Part shown: piece by piece, positions 28,695 to 38,751 of the stretch
Numbering within the stretch: position 1 is the stretch's first letter
Layout: each line of letters begins with the position of its first letter
Assembly: GCA_029248665.1 (NCBI GenBank)
Contig: JAQWIW010000018.1
Coordinates: 1-64,000, forward strand
DNA: 64,000 bases
From: Opitutia bacterium
GTDB taxonomy: Bacteria; Verrucomicrobiota; Verrucomicrobiia; Opitutales; Coraliomargaritaceae
Reading direction: 5' to 3'
The notes under the pieces: model-generated
Told to the model about the DNA's origin: nothing
Databases searched by the model: none
Seen by the model: the letters and a program-made list of their open reading frames with translations, nothing else
Translations under genes and position numbers: made by a program

Positions 28695-29792
28695 ATGTTC
28701 GTTTTTTTATTAAATAAACTAGATATAAAAAACAAAAATGCATTTTTATTCATCCCTATATTGGGATCACTGATTTATTTTTTAATACAAAATATAATAT
28801 TCATAAAGTCAGGGTTACTAGATCCCAATTTTGATGTCATCTTTGAGTGTTATAAATTTAATCTAAATTATCTGCCTAGAGTTTTTCTTGTACTAAGTCT
28901 TATTTATTTTGTTTTATTAATCGCCTTAAGACCCTTTCGAAAACTCGGACTAATTTTTGCTCTATTCAGTATTTTGGTTAGTATCAGCTTGTTTGCTTTA
29001 GATTTCTACATAACAAAAATTGAACCAGAAAAACTGCTTATCAGAAATATTACGCTAACATCTGATAAAATTACAAAATCAATCAAGGTTGTTCATTTTA
29101 GTGATGTTCAATCTGCAAAAATCGATGACTACGAAAAGCGCATTTTTAAAACAATTCAAAAAATAGATGCTGATTTAATCCTTTATACTGGGGATTTCCT
29201 TCAATTACCAAAGGAATTAAATTTCAAAGACCAATGGGAACAAATGCATCGCTTATTCGATTCACTAAACCCTAGATTTGGCATCTATGCAGTATACGGA
29301 GATACTGAACTAGCCTTATACTCTGTTCCAAAAGATGAAATACTCCCTATACAAATACTTTCTTCAAAAGCAGATTCTTTTACTTTTGAAGGAGGGAATA
29401 TTAGCATTTATGGATTAAGCCTGTATAATTCTAAAAATCCACTATGGGCAATGCGAGGGATTGAAACATGGCTCAAAGAAAATGACGATTCTCACTTTAA
29501 AATACTACTAGGGCATTCACCTGATTACGCCTTGGCCTTAAAAGATAGTAGAATAGATCTTTGTTTAGCAGGACATACTCATGGTGGACAGGTTAGAGTT
29601 CCCTTCATTGGACCACTAACTATTGATAGCCAAATTCCGAAAAAGTGGTCTCGAGGTTTTCATAAAATTGGAATACCATATCTAAATGTATCTGCAGGGG
29701 CAGGTTCAAATCATTATAATGGATTACCTGCAATGCGATTTAATTGCCCGACTGAAATCACAGTAATTAATATAGTGCCACAAAAAGATTGA
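28695..29792 (+). CDS. membrane-anchored metallophosphoesterase-like protein with altered motifs
   Basis: A 365-residue protein with about four N-terminal transmembrane segments (residues 15-110) and a C-terminal metallophosphoesterase domain of the YaeI/YkuE type. GHSPDYA and AGHTHGGQVRVP are intact. The first motif is SDVQ instead of SDxH, and the GNHD motif is replaced by GDTE. Some metal ligands may thus be lost or changed. In relatives the domain hydrolyses lipid-linked or nucleotide phosphates; the substrate here is unknown. It follows purC by 12 bases. Confidence 0.8.
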   Translation: MFVFLLNKLDIKNKNAFLFIPILGSLIYFLIQNIIFIKSGLLDPNFDVIFECYKFNLNYLPRVFLVLSLIYFVLLIALRPFRKLGLIFALFSILVSISLFALDFYITKIEPEKLLIRNITLTSDKITKSIKVVHFSDVQSAKIDDYEKRIFKTIQKIDADLILYTGDFLQLPKELNFKDQWEQMHRLFDSLNPRFGIYAVYGDTELALYSVPKDEILPIQILSSKADSFTFEGGNISIYGLSLYNSKNPLWAMRGIETWLKENDDSHFKILLGHSPDYALALKDSRIDLCLAGHTHGGQVRVPFIGPLTIDSQIPKKWSRGFHKIGIPYLNVSAGAGSNHYNGLPAMRFNCPTEITVINIVPQKD

Positions 29793-29904
29793 AGCATTTG
29801 AAACTCCAGCCAATCAGTGATAATATAAAAATAATTAACAGTAACCATAGGGTTTTTCTTTCCTGTTTTGTTAAGCGCATAATACTTTAATTCAAATACT
29901 CTTA

Positions 29905-30321
29905 ATGATTTCTTCAAAATTTTCGACACTATTCACGAGCGAATCTATAGATTTTGCCATGCTTGTCTTTCTTTGGATTGTTCAAATTATCATCTATCCA
30001 TCATTTAAAGAAGTCGCTAAAAATAGAATACTTATCTGGCATAAAAACTACCAGTCAAAGGTCTGCATTATAATGGGCCCTATAATGCTTCTTCAAATCT
30101 ACATGATCACTGTAGATCTTATAACGGATAGTTCTACCTTATCCATTATTCGTTTTATTTTATTAATGGCATCTTGGTTTTTAACCGTATTTATTTCCGT
30201 TCCCTTACACAAAAAAATTGAAAGCAATAATGATCTACAGGGCTCAATAGAAAGGCTTATTCAAACAAATCTATTTCGAACTTTCACTTGGACGGCTATT
30301 TATCTGACCCATTTGATATAA
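29905..30321 (+). CDS. small integral membrane protein, unknown
   Basis: A 138-residue protein with four hydrophobic segments (about 15-35, 50-70, 78-98 and 117-137) and little soluble part. Conserved-looking residues include WHKNYQ between segments 1 and 2 and RTFTWTAIY near the end. Not recognised. It is convergent with malQ, 6 bases apart. The frame is long for the AT-rich background, supporting a real gene. Confidence 0.6.
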   Translation: MISSKFSTLFTSESIDFAMLVFLWIVQIIIYPSFKEVAKNRILIWHKNYQSKVCIIMGPIMLLQIYMITVDLITDSSTLSIIRFILLMASWFLTVFISVPLHKKIESNNDLQGSIERLIQTNLFRTFTWTAIYLTHLI

Positions 30322-30327
30322 ATGAGA

Positions 30328-31824
30328 TCAACGTCCGTAACATTTTAAAGTATCTTTAATGTATCCATGGCTTTCATGATAGAACTCTTCTAAGTTTTCA
30401 GAACAATAACGCCAATCCCAATTACCGCTTTGGGTGCCTGGATTATTAAAACGGGCTTCCGATTCAAGGCTGAAGAGATCCTGCATAGGAACAATAGCGT
30501 AGTTGGCAACTGACTCAACAGAGGCTCTAAATAAATCCCAACCAATATTTTCGCCTGAAATACCCAAATATTTTTTAAGGTGCTCTTGTGAATCGGAATC
30601 CAAAGATTTAAACCACCCTAAGGAAGTATCATTATCATGAGTACCACTATAAACAACTTGATTTCGTTTTAGATTATGGGGCAGATAGGGATTAGTGGCA
30701 TCTCCACCAAAAGCAAAATGCAAAACAGACATACCAGGAAATCCAGTTTCCTTTAATAATGCTTCAACTTCAGGCGTTATCACTCCAAGGTCTTCAGCAA
30801 TTATAGGCATACGCTCTACTTGACCTTTTATTGCATTAAAAAGCCCTTTACCTGGTGCTTTTTCCCATTGTCCGTGAATCGCTGTTGTTTCGCCTACAGG
30901 TACTGCCCAACAAGACTCAAATCCACGGAAATGATCGATTCGCACGCAATCATAGAGATCTAAGTTATGCTTAATCCTCTGTGTCCACCATTTGAATTTT
31001 TCTTTTTTATGAGCAGTCCAATTAAATAAAGGATTTCCCCAAAGTTGGCCATCTTCTGAAAAATAATCTGGAGGCACGCCAGCAACTTTATTCGGGAAAC
31101 CTTCTGGGGATAAATCAAACAAAGCAGGGTTTGCCCAAACATCTGCACTATCCAAAGCAACAAATATCGGCAAATCACCAATTAATTGAATTCCTTTATT
31201 ATTGGCATATTGCTTTAGCTTACGAAATTGTTTGAAGAAAATAAATTGAGTAAATGCATGCTTTTCTGCTTCTGGAGAAATAAAGGTGCCTTTATTTCTC
31301 TTCTGAGTTGCATTTTTAGACTCATTTTCGTTTTTCCATTCTAAATGTGAACGATTGCCAAAATGTTCTTTTAGAGCCCGGAAATTACAGTAGTCATAAA
31401 GCCAGAAATCATGATTTTTATAAAAATCAAATAGCTCATTTCGTAATTCTTCAGACAGTTCTAGTTCTTTTTTAAACCCTATAAATGCTTTATTAACAAC
31501 TGGCCAAAATGCAGAAAAGAGAGCCCCATAATCTACTTTATCTTTAGAAAGAGATTTCAAGTGAGCTAGATCTTTGCTTTCTATCCATCCATGTTCTTTT
31601 AAATCATCCCAATTGATAAAGTATGGATTACCAGCAAAAGCAGAAAAACATTGATAGGGAGAATCCCCATAACTTGTAGGGCCCAACGGACACATTTGCC
31701 AAAGTTTAAAACCTGACTCAGCAATTACATCAATAAAGCGATAGGCACTTGTGCCAAAGTTTCCGATACCGTGATCATTGGGAAATGAACTAGGGTGAAG
31801 TATAACGCCTGCTAATCGTTCCAT
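30328..31824 (-). CDS. malQ: 4-alpha-glucanotransferase
   Basis: Transfers alpha-1,4 glucan chains in glycogen and maltodextrin metabolism, in the cytoplasm. The 498-residue GH77 enzyme starts MERLAGVILHPSSFP and carries the family motifs SPYQCFSAFAGNPYFI, GDLPIFVALDSADVW (substrate loop), VRIDHFRGFESCWAVP (catalytic Asp), PIIAEDLGVITPEV (acid/base Glu) and VYSGTHDND (stabilising Asp). Length and motifs are normal. It is the last gene of a minus cluster pyrF-ispD-thyA-malQ whose members share no pathway. Confidence 0.95.
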   Translation of the reverse strand: MERLAGVILHPSSFPNDHGIGNFGTSAYRFIDVIAESGFKLWQMCPLGPTSYGDSPYQCFSAFAGNPYFINWDDLKEHGWIESKDLAHLKSLSKDKVDYGALFSAFWPVVNKAFIGFKKELELSEELRNELFDFYKNHDFWLYDYCNFRALKEHFGNRSHLEWKNENESKNATQKRNKGTFISPEAEKHAFTQFIFFKQFRKLKQYANNKGIQLIGDLPIFVALDSADVWANPALFDLSPEGFPNKVAGVPPDYFSEDGQLWGNPLFNWTAHKKEKFKWWTQRIKHNLDLYDCVRIDHFRGFESCWAVPVGETTAIHGQWEKAPGKGLFNAIKGQVERMPIIAEDLGVITPEVEALLKETGFPGMSVLHFAFGGDATNPYLPHNLKRNQVVYSGTHDNDTSLGWFKSLDSDSQEHLKKYLGISGENIGWDLFRASVESVANYAIVPMQDLFSLESEARFNNPGTQSGNWDWRYCSENLEEFYHESHGYIKDTLKCYGR

Positions 31825-31843
31825 AAAATACTCCTTAAATAAA

Positions 31844-32638
31844 TCAGACTGAAATGGGTGCCTTTATCATCGGATGAGGATCATAGTTTTCTAAACTAAA
31901 ATCTTCATATACGAATGCGTTTAAATCCTTAACTTCTGGATTAATTCGCATAATTGGCTGAGCTTTAGGAGTACGACTTAATTGTTCTTTTGCTTGATTT
32001 AGGTGATTCTTATATAAATGCAAATCGCCGAAAGTATGAACAAATTCATGCGCTTCTAAATTACACACTTGGGCAATCATCTGAGTTAAAAGTGCGTACG
32101 AAGCGATGTTAAAAGGAACACCGAGAAAAAGGTCGGCACTTCGTTGATAAAGCTGACAACTCAATTTACCATTCGCTACATAAAATTGAAAAAGTGCATG
32201 ACAAGGCGGTAGAGCCATCTGGTTAATTTCACCAGGATTCCACGCGCAGACAATATGCCGGCGACTGTTAGGATTATTTTTCAAGCTTTCTACAACTGAA
32301 GCAATTTGATTAATAGAGTCACCTTTCGAATTCGTCCAATCGGTCCATTGTGCACCATAAACCCGACCTAAGTCTCCATTTTTATCGGCCCATTCATCCC
32401 ATATTGAAACTTTATTATCGTTTAAATATTTTACATTAGTATCGCCTTTTAAAAACCAAAGCAATTCGTAGATAATCGACCTTAGGTGGAGCTTCTTAGT
32501 TGTTAAAAGAGGGAAGGTTGGGTTTAAAGAAAACCTTAATTGTGCACCAAACACGGATAATGTTCCTGTGCCAGTTCGATCAGAGCGGTCAGTACCATTG
32601 GTTAAAACATGATCTAGTAATTCCAAGTAACTCTTCAT
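31844..32638 (-). CDS. thyA: thymidylate synthase
   Basis: Makes dTMP from dUMP with methylene-tetrahydrofolate. The 264 residues equal the length of the short bacterial type. Visible motifs: [13 protein letters not shown], the dUMP/folate region [14 protein letters not shown], the catalytic Cys in [30 protein letters not shown] and DLHLYKNHL. It lies between ispD (14 bases) and malQ (19 bases) in the same direction. Confidence 0.97.
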   Translation of the reverse strand: MKSYLELLDHVLTNGTDRSDRTGTGTLSVFGAQLRFSLNPTFPLLTTKKLHLRSIIYELLWFLKGDTNVKYLNDNKVSIWDEWADKNGDLGRVYGAQWTDWTNSKGDSINQIASVVESLKNNPNSRRHIVCAWNPGEINQMALPPCHALFQFYVANGKLSCQLYQRSADLFLGVPFNIASYALLTQMIAQVCNLEAHEFVHTFGDLHLYKNHLNQAKEQLSRTPKAQPIMRINPEVKDLNAFVYEDFSLENYDPHPMIKAPISV

Positions 32639-32652
32639 AATAGAATAAATTA

Positions 32653-33369
32653 TTATGATGGATTTTGATTAAGCAAATAAAGAATGTACCCTAAATCATT
32701 TTTAGTGGTTATTTTAGGATTAGGCTGATCATTAAGCACCAAGTTTATTTTAATCTCTGAAAAGACTAGGGAGGACGAATCGTCTGTAATACTTTGCTTT
32801 GATTCAAAAACCTTACGATAGCACTCATTGATCAGAGCGAAATCAAATATTTGAGGGGTTTGTACGGAGCGTAATTTTGAGCGATCAAGATCTTTAACTA
32901 GCGGTGAATCAGAAGCAGTACTCTCATCAATTTGTTTAATAGTATCGGTAAGCAAAGTTGCGGGTATCGCATTTTGGTATTTCTTGGCCTCGGTTAAGAG
33001 TTTCAAAATGAAATCGGAGTTAATTAAAGGCCGAGCAGCATCGTGTATCGCAACATATTGTACAGGCTCTTCAAACGACTCCAGCTCTTGCAATGCATTA
33101 AAGACTGATCTTTGACGAGAATCGCCACCTTTAATAAGCCTAGGCTGATATTCTTCGATGAAAGAAGCCGGCAATATTTCTAGGATCTGCTCCTTTTGGG
33201 CTTGGTCTCGATAGACAATCAAATAGCGATCAAACTGTTTCGTATCAGTAAAAGCTTTAATCGAATAACAAATCACGGGGATCTCCATGATAGGAAAAAG
33301 AATTTTATCCTCCACGCTAGTACCCATTCGAGCTCCAGAGCCTGCCGCTAATAATATCGCACAATTCAT
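32653..33369 (-). CDS. ispD: 2-C-methyl-D-erythritol 4-phosphate cytidylyltransferase
   Basis: MEP-pathway step adding CMP to MEP. The 238-residue protein has the nucleotidyltransferase start [11 protein letters not shown], a [14 protein letters not shown] motif, HDAARPLI, the TIKQ region and [10 protein letters not shown]. Length is normal. ispE, the next MEP kinase, is encoded divergently at 34186, and pyrF separates them. Enzyme identity is clear by motif. Confidence 0.95.
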   Translation of the reverse strand: MNCAILLAAGSGARMGTSVEDKILFPIMEIPVICYSIKAFTDTKQFDRYLIVYRDQAQKEQILEILPASFIEEYQPRLIKGGDSRQRSVFNALQELESFEEPVQYVAIHDAARPLINSDFILKLLTEAKKYQNAIPATLLTDTIKQIDESTASDSPLVKDLDRSKLRSVQTPQIFDFALINECYRKVFESKQSITDDSSSLVFSEIKINLVLNDQPNPKITTKNDLGYILYLLNQNPS

Positions 33370-33387
33370 TGTTTTCGTAAAATACTC

Positions 33388-34092
33388 TTAGCGAATGTCA
33401 TCAAGAATTGAAATGACCGATGCTAAAGGGTCTTTGCTTTTGTAAATTGGACGACCGACTACAATAAAATTAGCCCCAAGTTGTTTTGCATTAGAAGGTG
33501 TCATAACTCTTTTTTGCTCATCTAAATCAGCACCCTTAGGACGTATTCCTGGAGTTACAATTAATGGGCCAATCCCAAGATTTTCTCTAAGTAATTTCAA
33601 TTCATGAGTCGATGAGACTATACCATCAACTTTTGCATCAATACTCATTTTTGCTAAATCCAAGACCTGGTCTTGTATTGGCTTGGTAATATTAAGAACC
33701 TCCATTTGTTCTTGATTCATGGATGTCAAAACAGTGACTGCCAAAAGCTTCAAATTGGGATTAGATTCATCCCTTGCTTTAACTGCATAAGCACACATTT
33801 CTGAACCTCCGATAGCATGAATCGTCAATAAGTCTATCGAAGCAGAAGATAGACTTAATATAGTCTTGGCTACAGTGTTAGGAATGTCGTGCAATTTTAG
33901 ATCAAGAAATACATTATAACCCATAGTTTTGATTTCCTGAACTAAAGGAAGCCCATAAGCGGTAAACATTTGTAATCCGATCTTCACCCACTTTAAATGG
34001 CCTTGTAAAGGCTCCATTAATTCTAATGCGGTCTTACGGTCCTCACAATCAAGGGCTAATATCAATTCTGTTTGCTTCTGGTGATTCATCAT
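33388..34092 (-). CDS. pyrF: orotidine 5'-phosphate decarboxylase
   Basis: Final step of UMP synthesis. The 234-residue group I enzyme shows LILALDCEDRKTALEL, FLDLKLHDIPNTVAKT with the catalytic Asp-Lys-Asp array, GIVSSTHEL, VTPGIRP and GANFIVVGRPI. Start is at the first or second of two adjacent Met codons. It heads the minus cluster that runs to malQ and is divergent from ispE with 93 bases between. Confidence 0.96.
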   Translation of the reverse strand: MMNHQKQTELILALDCEDRKTALELMEPLQGHLKWVKIGLQMFTAYGLPLVQEIKTMGYNVFLDLKLHDIPNTVAKTILSLSSASIDLLTIHAIGGSEMCAYAVKARDESNPNLKLLAVTVLTSMNQEQMEVLNITKPIQDQVLDLAKMSIDAKVDGIVSSTHELKLLRENLGIGPLIVTPGIRPKGADLDEQKRVMTPSNAKQLGANFIVVGRPIYKSKDPLASVISILDDIR

Positions 34093-34153
34093 TTAAAGTT
34101 AATTTTAGAAAGTTATGCTATAGTTCAATTCATCTAAAGATTTATTTTACAAA

Positions 34154-34159
34154 TATAAT
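34154..34159 (+). promoter_or_regulatory. candidate -10 element before ispE
   Basis: A perfect TATAAT lies 27 bases before the ispE ATG in the divergent gap. No convincing -35 is seen at normal spacing, so it is only a candidate. Confidence 0.3.
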
Positions 34160-34185
34160 ACTTTTCTTACTAATTCTTTAAATTA

Positions 34186-35058
34186 ATGACAACATTCTTC
34201 TCTCCAGCAAAAATAAATCTTCTGCTAGATATTCATGGAAAACGAATGGATGGCTACCATGATTTGAGCTCATTAATCGTAGGGCTAGATTTTGGAGATT
34301 ATATTGATATTGAGAAAACTGGGAGTTCAAAAGACTTACTTGAGTGTAACGATCCAAATATTCCCTGCGATGAACATAACTTAATTCTAAAAGGTATGAC
34401 CTTATTGAGAAAAGAGATCAAAATAAAAGAACATTTTAAATTTAGCTTAAATAAAAGAATTCCTTCTCAAGCAGGTTTTGGAGGAGGTAGTAGCAATGCC
34501 ACTACAGTGATTAAAGGAGTCCTTGGTTTGATTGGGAAAAGTCTATCTTCTGAAAATCTAAACTTTTTATTATCTCAAATAGGAGCTGATTGTAGTTTTT
34601 TTAAAAATCCAGTACCATCAATGATGACAGGTATAGGAGAAATCATTCATCCCTTAGAGCCAAGTATAAGCAATAAGCTAACAGGTCAAAAAATCCTTAT
34701 TTTTAAACCTTCCTTTAACATTTCTACTATGGCTGCTTATTGTGAATTAAATAAAGAATCTTTTAATGACACAGCACATACCGAACAAAAGATTGAGGAA
34801 TTCAAAAATACAGGAGATCATAAAAAATTAATTCACAACAGTTTTACCCAACCCCTAGAACACAAATATATAGCCTTAAAATCATTATTAAAAACTCTTA
34901 ATGACCATGGAATCCCTTCAATGATAAGCGGAAGTGGAAGTGGTTGTTTTTCTTTACTAAGTGAAGAAAATACAAATACTCAAAGAATTCTAATAAAGGA
35001 CTGTGTACAAAATGCATTTGGTAATGATGCATTTCTAGAAGAAACAAAAGTCCTGTAG
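34186..35058 (+). CDS. ispE: 4-diphosphocytidyl-2-C-methyl-D-erythritol kinase
   Basis: GHMP kinase of the MEP isoprenoid pathway. The 290-residue protein begins FFSPAKINLLLDIHGKRMDGYH, a typical IspE start. The GHMP phosphate loop is PSQAGFGGGSSNA near residue 94, and the C-terminal GHMP motif SGSGSGCFSL lies near 246. Length is normal. It precedes ptsI by 13 bases in one likely transcript. Confidence 0.95.
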   Translation: MTTFFSPAKINLLLDIHGKRMDGYHDLSSLIVGLDFGDYIDIEKTGSSKDLLECNDPNIPCDEHNLILKGMTLLRKEIKIKEHFKFSLNKRIPSQAGFGGGSSNATTVIKGVLGLIGKSLSSENLNFLLSQIGADCSFFKNPVPSMMTGIGEIIHPLEPSISNKLTGQKILIFKPSFNISTMAAYCELNKESFNDTAHTEQKIEEFKNTGDHKKLIHNSFTQPLEHKYIALKSLLKTLNDHGIPSMISGSGSGCFSLLSEENTNTQRILIKDCVQNAFGNDAFLEETKVL

Positions 35059-35071
35059 TTTTTTCTATTTC

Positions 35072-36802
35072 ATGGATAGTAATTCAAAAGAAATCATATT
35101 GAAAGGTATTCCTGCATCTCCCGGGATTTGCCACGGTAATGCTATGCTATTTGCTCAAAGCCATATAGATATACCGATTTATGATATTGATGCAGAAGTT
35201 ATAGAAAAGGAAAAAGAACGATTTGAAAAAGCATTAATTACAACCCGAGAAGAGATATTTCAGATTAGAGATCAGGTTTCAAAATCTCTAGGAGAAGATG
35301 AAGCATTAATCTTTGATGCACACTTAATGGTCTTGGAAGATAATGCCTTAATCACAGAAATCTTACAGCATTTAGAGCAAAATAAAAAAAATGTAGAATA
35401 TAGCTTCAATGAAGTTGTCGAACGTTATATTAATTTCTTTAAGACGATAGAGGACGAATACTTGAGAGAACGAGTATCTGATATAAAAGATGTTTCACGA
35501 AGAGTTCTCAATAATTTACTTGGAGAAACAAAGACAGGGAATGATAGTAAGCATCAAACAAGAATCATTGTTTCCGAAGACATCACACCATCCCAGGCAG
35601 TTGGATTTGATAAAAGTAATTTACAAGGATTTATCACGAATTCCGGTGGTGCGACATCCCATTTTGTGATCATGTCTAGATCCTTTAAGATACCTGCAGT
35701 TGTTGGTCTCCATAATGCTACGGAAAAAATCAAACATAATGACTATATTCTAATTGATGGATACCAAGGCTTGGTATTTATCAATCCAACAGCTAATACG
35801 ATTGTTGAATACAATAAAATAGCCAGTAAACAACTACAAATTGAACGTACCTTTGAAGAAGAATTAGTCGAAAAAACAGAAACTCTTGATGGGCATAGCA
35901 TTGAATTAATGGCTAATATTGAAGCATCTGATGATATTTCTGAATCAGTCCAAAATAATTTTGATGGTATTGGGTTGTTCCGAACAGAAAGTATTTTTTT
36001 AAAGAAGAACGGAGTTCCATCTGAAGATGAACAATTTAAAGAGTACGCCTCCGTTGTTCAAAATACAAACGGCAAGCCAGTCATTATACGAACCTTGGAT
36101 ATCGGAGGGGACAAATTAATAAATGGCGTACACGATGATTCATTCCTTGGTCTTAGAGCAATTCGTTTTTGCTTAGAAAATTTAACGATCTTCAAGACTC
36201 AATTACGGGCCATTTTAAGAGCCAGTGTTTTTGGAGATGTTAAGATCATGTATCCAATGATCAGCGGAGTAGAAGAACTCGACAAAGCTAACCACATCTT
36301 CAATGAAGTGAAGGATGCATTACTAGCAGAGGGGATCGCCTTTAATCCCAATATAGAAGTGGGGGCGATGATTGAATTACCTAGTGCCGTATCCATTATA
36401 GATCTACTCGCAAAAAAAGTTGATTTCTTTAGCGTAGGCACAAACGATCTTATACAATATCTAATGGCGGTAGATCGCATGGACGACCGTGTTTCCCATT
36501 TATATCAACCCACTCATCCAGCAGTACTCAGGTCACTTAAAACCATTTTTGAGAAATCTGACGATAGTAACAAGCATGTAAGTGTCTGCGGAGAAATGGC
36601 AGGGGAGCCCATTTATACAGCATTGTTAATTGGATTGGGCGCAAAATCTTTAAGTGTATCAGTAAGTAGACTGCCTGAAGTGAAGCACTATATTCGCTTA
36701 ATGAACTTAGGCGAATTGAGGGAACTGGTTAAAGAGCTGTTGACTCTTGATCAAGCGGAACCAATTGAGCAAAAACTAAATGCTTTTCTAGAAAAACTAT
36801 AA
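35072..36802 (+). CDS. ptsI: phosphoenolpyruvate-protein phosphotransferase (enzyme I)
   Basis: Takes phosphate from PEP and passes it to HPr. The 576-residue protein has the N-terminal HPr-binding domain (GIPASPGICHG), the swivelling domain with the phosphorylated His in GGATSHFVIMSRS near residue 193, and the C-terminal PEP-binding barrel with LDIGGDKL, GLRAIRFCL, the PEP motif DFFSVGTNDLIQYLMAVDR and the VCGEMAG loop. It follows ispE closely. No HPr or enzyme II is nearby, while HprK is at 5868, so the PTS here is likely regulatory. Confidence 0.96.
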   Translation: MDSNSKEIILKGIPASPGICHGNAMLFAQSHIDIPIYDIDAEVIEKEKERFEKALITTREEIFQIRDQVSKSLGEDEALIFDAHLMVLEDNALITEILQHLEQNKKNVEYSFNEVVERYINFFKTIEDEYLRERVSDIKDVSRRVLNNLLGETKTGNDSKHQTRIIVSEDITPSQAVGFDKSNLQGFITNSGGATSHFVIMSRSFKIPAVVGLHNATEKIKHNDYILIDGYQGLVFINPTANTIVEYNKIASKQLQIERTFEEELVEKTETLDGHSIELMANIEASDDISESVQNNFDGIGLFRTESIFLKKNGVPSEDEQFKEYASVVQNTNGKPVIIRTLDIGGDKLINGVHDDSFLGLRAIRFCLENLTIFKTQLRAILRASVFGDVKIMYPMISGVEELDKANHIFNEVKDALLAEGIAFNPNIEVGAMIELPSAVSIIDLLAKKVDFFSVGTNDLIQYLMAVDRMDDRVSHLYQPTHPAVLRSLKTIFEKSDDSNKHVSVCGEMAGEPIYTALLIGLGAKSLSVSVSRLPEVKHYIRLMNLGELRELVKELLTLDQAEPIEQKLNAFLEKL

Positions 36803-36831
36803 GCTAATTAGATTAACTCTTATTGTAGTCC

Positions 36832-36945
36832 CTAATCTTGGTCTTCATAGTCACTTTTTTGAAAAACCTTGTAATAACACCAAATGACTAAAATGGTGAC
36901 CAAGCTTACAGAAAAAAAGAGCATTAATAATCCGGATATAGTCAT
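36832..36945 (-). CDS. metS: MetS-like small subunit of the NSS transporter (37 aa)
   Basis: A 37-residue ORF, too short for usual gene calls, reading MTISGLLMLFFSVSLVTI with one transmembrane helix and a charged Asp/Glu/Lys end (FQKSDYEDQD). It starts 25 bases after the stop of the NSS-family transporter in the same direction. This is the setting and the shape of MetS, the small partner of MetP methionine/alanine transporters. Confidence 0.75.
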   Translation of the reverse strand: MTISGLLMLFFSVSLVTILVIWCYYKVFQKSDYEDQD

Positions 36946-36970
36946 AATATTTTTAAAATAGGGTAGGAAT

Positions 36971-38680
36971 CTATCCTTTAGCTTTCACAGTCGAAGCAAT
37001 AAATACTCCTAGTAATAATAAAATACCCACAGATTGTAAAGCCACTGGATCAGGGTTTATGAATAAGTCGTTGATGTAGGAATTTCCGCTACTGTTAGCA
37101 CCATTTTTATAAAGAGTACTAAAAATATCCCACATCCAATTACCTAGGATTAAAATCAATAAACAAGGAGTAATATATTTGATTACAAATGCATAGATTT
37201 TCGGTATTTGAATTTTTGATCCTTGATGAGCGGATTTTAGGCCCTTATCAATGCCAATTATCCAAGCAAAAATGATGACTTGAGCTGTAGCCAAAAATAC
37301 CATCAGCAGATTCGATATCCAATAATCCAAGGTGTCTAATGCTTTTAAGTCAGCACTATTATACATTACAAATAATACACCTAAAGTAGTTAATAGAAAA
37401 ACTGCCATTGTGGCTTTGTCTCGGTTCAACTGAAAATGATCTTCAAAAAAGGCCATTGCTGGTTGAAGCATGGAAAGAGAACTGGTTATAGCAGCTAAGA
37501 ATAACAAAAAGAAAAACAAGAATCCAAAAACTTCCCCTGATGGCATATGGGTAAAGACCATAGGCAATACTTTGAATCCAATATCAAAAGTACCAAGACC
37601 AATTCCTGCTAGTCCCGTTATGCCAAAAAATGCTACTGCGGCTGGAATTGATATCATGCCACCCATAGCTACTTCGAAAAATTCATTGGTACTGGAGGCA
37701 GCTAAACCACTGAGTACGATGTCATCCTTTGGCTTTAAATAAGAAGCATAAGTGATAATCACACCAAACCCAACAGATAGAGAAAAGAAAATCTGTGATG
37801 CGGCAGCTAGCCATAATTTAGGATCACACAATAACTCCCATAACGATATGTGACGAATTTGCATCAAATCGCTAATAGATGCCTCTGACTCATATTTTGC
37901 TACTGTTTGAGGATCTGTATTCAACAGCAATTGATCAAAAAATTTCCAAGGAGTCTCTAAATTATCCCTAACTTCAACAACAGTCTTAGATGGATTCCAC
38001 ATATAACCAAGACCTGAGCTAATATTATTATTCGGATACGCAGGGTCAGGAGTCCCTAAAGTAATAACTCGCACTAAAATAATTAACGCTATGAACAACA
38101 AAAGAGGCATCGCTATAAGACAAAATCGTTCAATGCCTTTCGAAATCCCTTTTGAAAGGAAATAAAAGTTTATCGCCAGAGCTGTAATTACATAAATCGC
38201 TAAATGCTCTAAATCAAAATTGATTGCAGATCCATTTTCAGAGACACCAACTAAATTATGAAAGAAAGATACAGCTTCGCCAGTATTATTAAAATGCAAA
38301 TTTCCTAATAAATAATTTGTAGCATAAGCCAGACACCATGATTCAATAATTAAATAATAGAAATAAATACCAATAGGAATCATCAGGGCTATCACTCCAA
38401 GGTATTTGAAATGCTTACGATTAGTGATAGAAGAAAAAATACTTGGAGAAGAATTAAAACCATTTAAGCCACCTTGTCGTCCCATTGCCCATTCCGCCCA
38501 ACAAATAGGCAAACCAATCAAAAGGAAGGAAATTACATAAGCGATCATGAAAGCACCGCCACCGTATTCGGCGACAAGGCCAGGAAAGCGAAGGAAATTC
38601 CCTAATCCAACCGCACTTCCAGATACCGCTAAAATAACTCCGAGTTTGGAATTCCATTTTTCTTTTTGTATTTTAGACAT
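36971..38680 (-). CDS. metP: sodium:neurotransmitter-symporter (NSS) family amino acid transporter, MetP-like
   Basis: Sodium-driven amino acid uptake in the inner membrane. The 569-residue protein has about 12 hydrophobic segments, the N-terminal NSS sodium/substrate motif SAVGLGNFLRFPGL, GGGAFM, and the unwound TM6-type piece FFSLSVGFGVIITYASY. It is larger than typical short NSS proteins, as in the MetP branch. The MetS-like 37-codon gene downstream supports a methionine/alanine MetPS transporter. The substrate is inferred from family only. Confidence 0.85.
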   Translation of the reverse strand: MSKIQKEKWNSKLGVILAVSGSAVGLGNFLRFPGLVAEYGGGAFMIAYVISFLLIGLPICWAEWAMGRQGGLNGFNSSPSIFSSITNRKHFKYLGVIALMIPIGIYFYYLIIESWCLAYATNYLLGNLHFNNTGEAVSFFHNLVGVSENGSAINFDLEHLAIYVITALAINFYFLSKGISKGIERFCLIAMPLLLFIALIILVRVITLGTPDPAYPNNNISSGLGYMWNPSKTVVEVRDNLETPWKFFDQLLLNTDPQTVAKYESEASISDLMQIRHISLWELLCDPKLWLAAASQIFFSLSVGFGVIITYASYLKPKDDIVLSGLAASSTNEFFEVAMGGMISIPAAVAFFGITGLAGIGLGTFDIGFKVLPMVFTHMPSGEVFGFLFFFLLFLAAITSSLSMLQPAMAFFEDHFQLNRDKATMAVFLLTTLGVLFVMYNSADLKALDTLDYWISNLLMVFLATAQVIIFAWIIGIDKGLKSAHQGSKIQIPKIYAFVIKYITPCLLILILGNWMWDIFSTLYKNGANSSGNSYINDLFINPDPVALQSVGILLLLGVFIASTVKAKG

Positions 38681-38751
38681 AGATTAAAGATTTAAATTAA
38701 ATATACTCGCCTATAGAAAAAAAAATCTAACAATTAACAATACTATAATTA

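Noticed and set aside
29905-30321. Membrane protein as a toxin or holin
   Set aside because: Four helices without partner gene or other sign; left as unknown.
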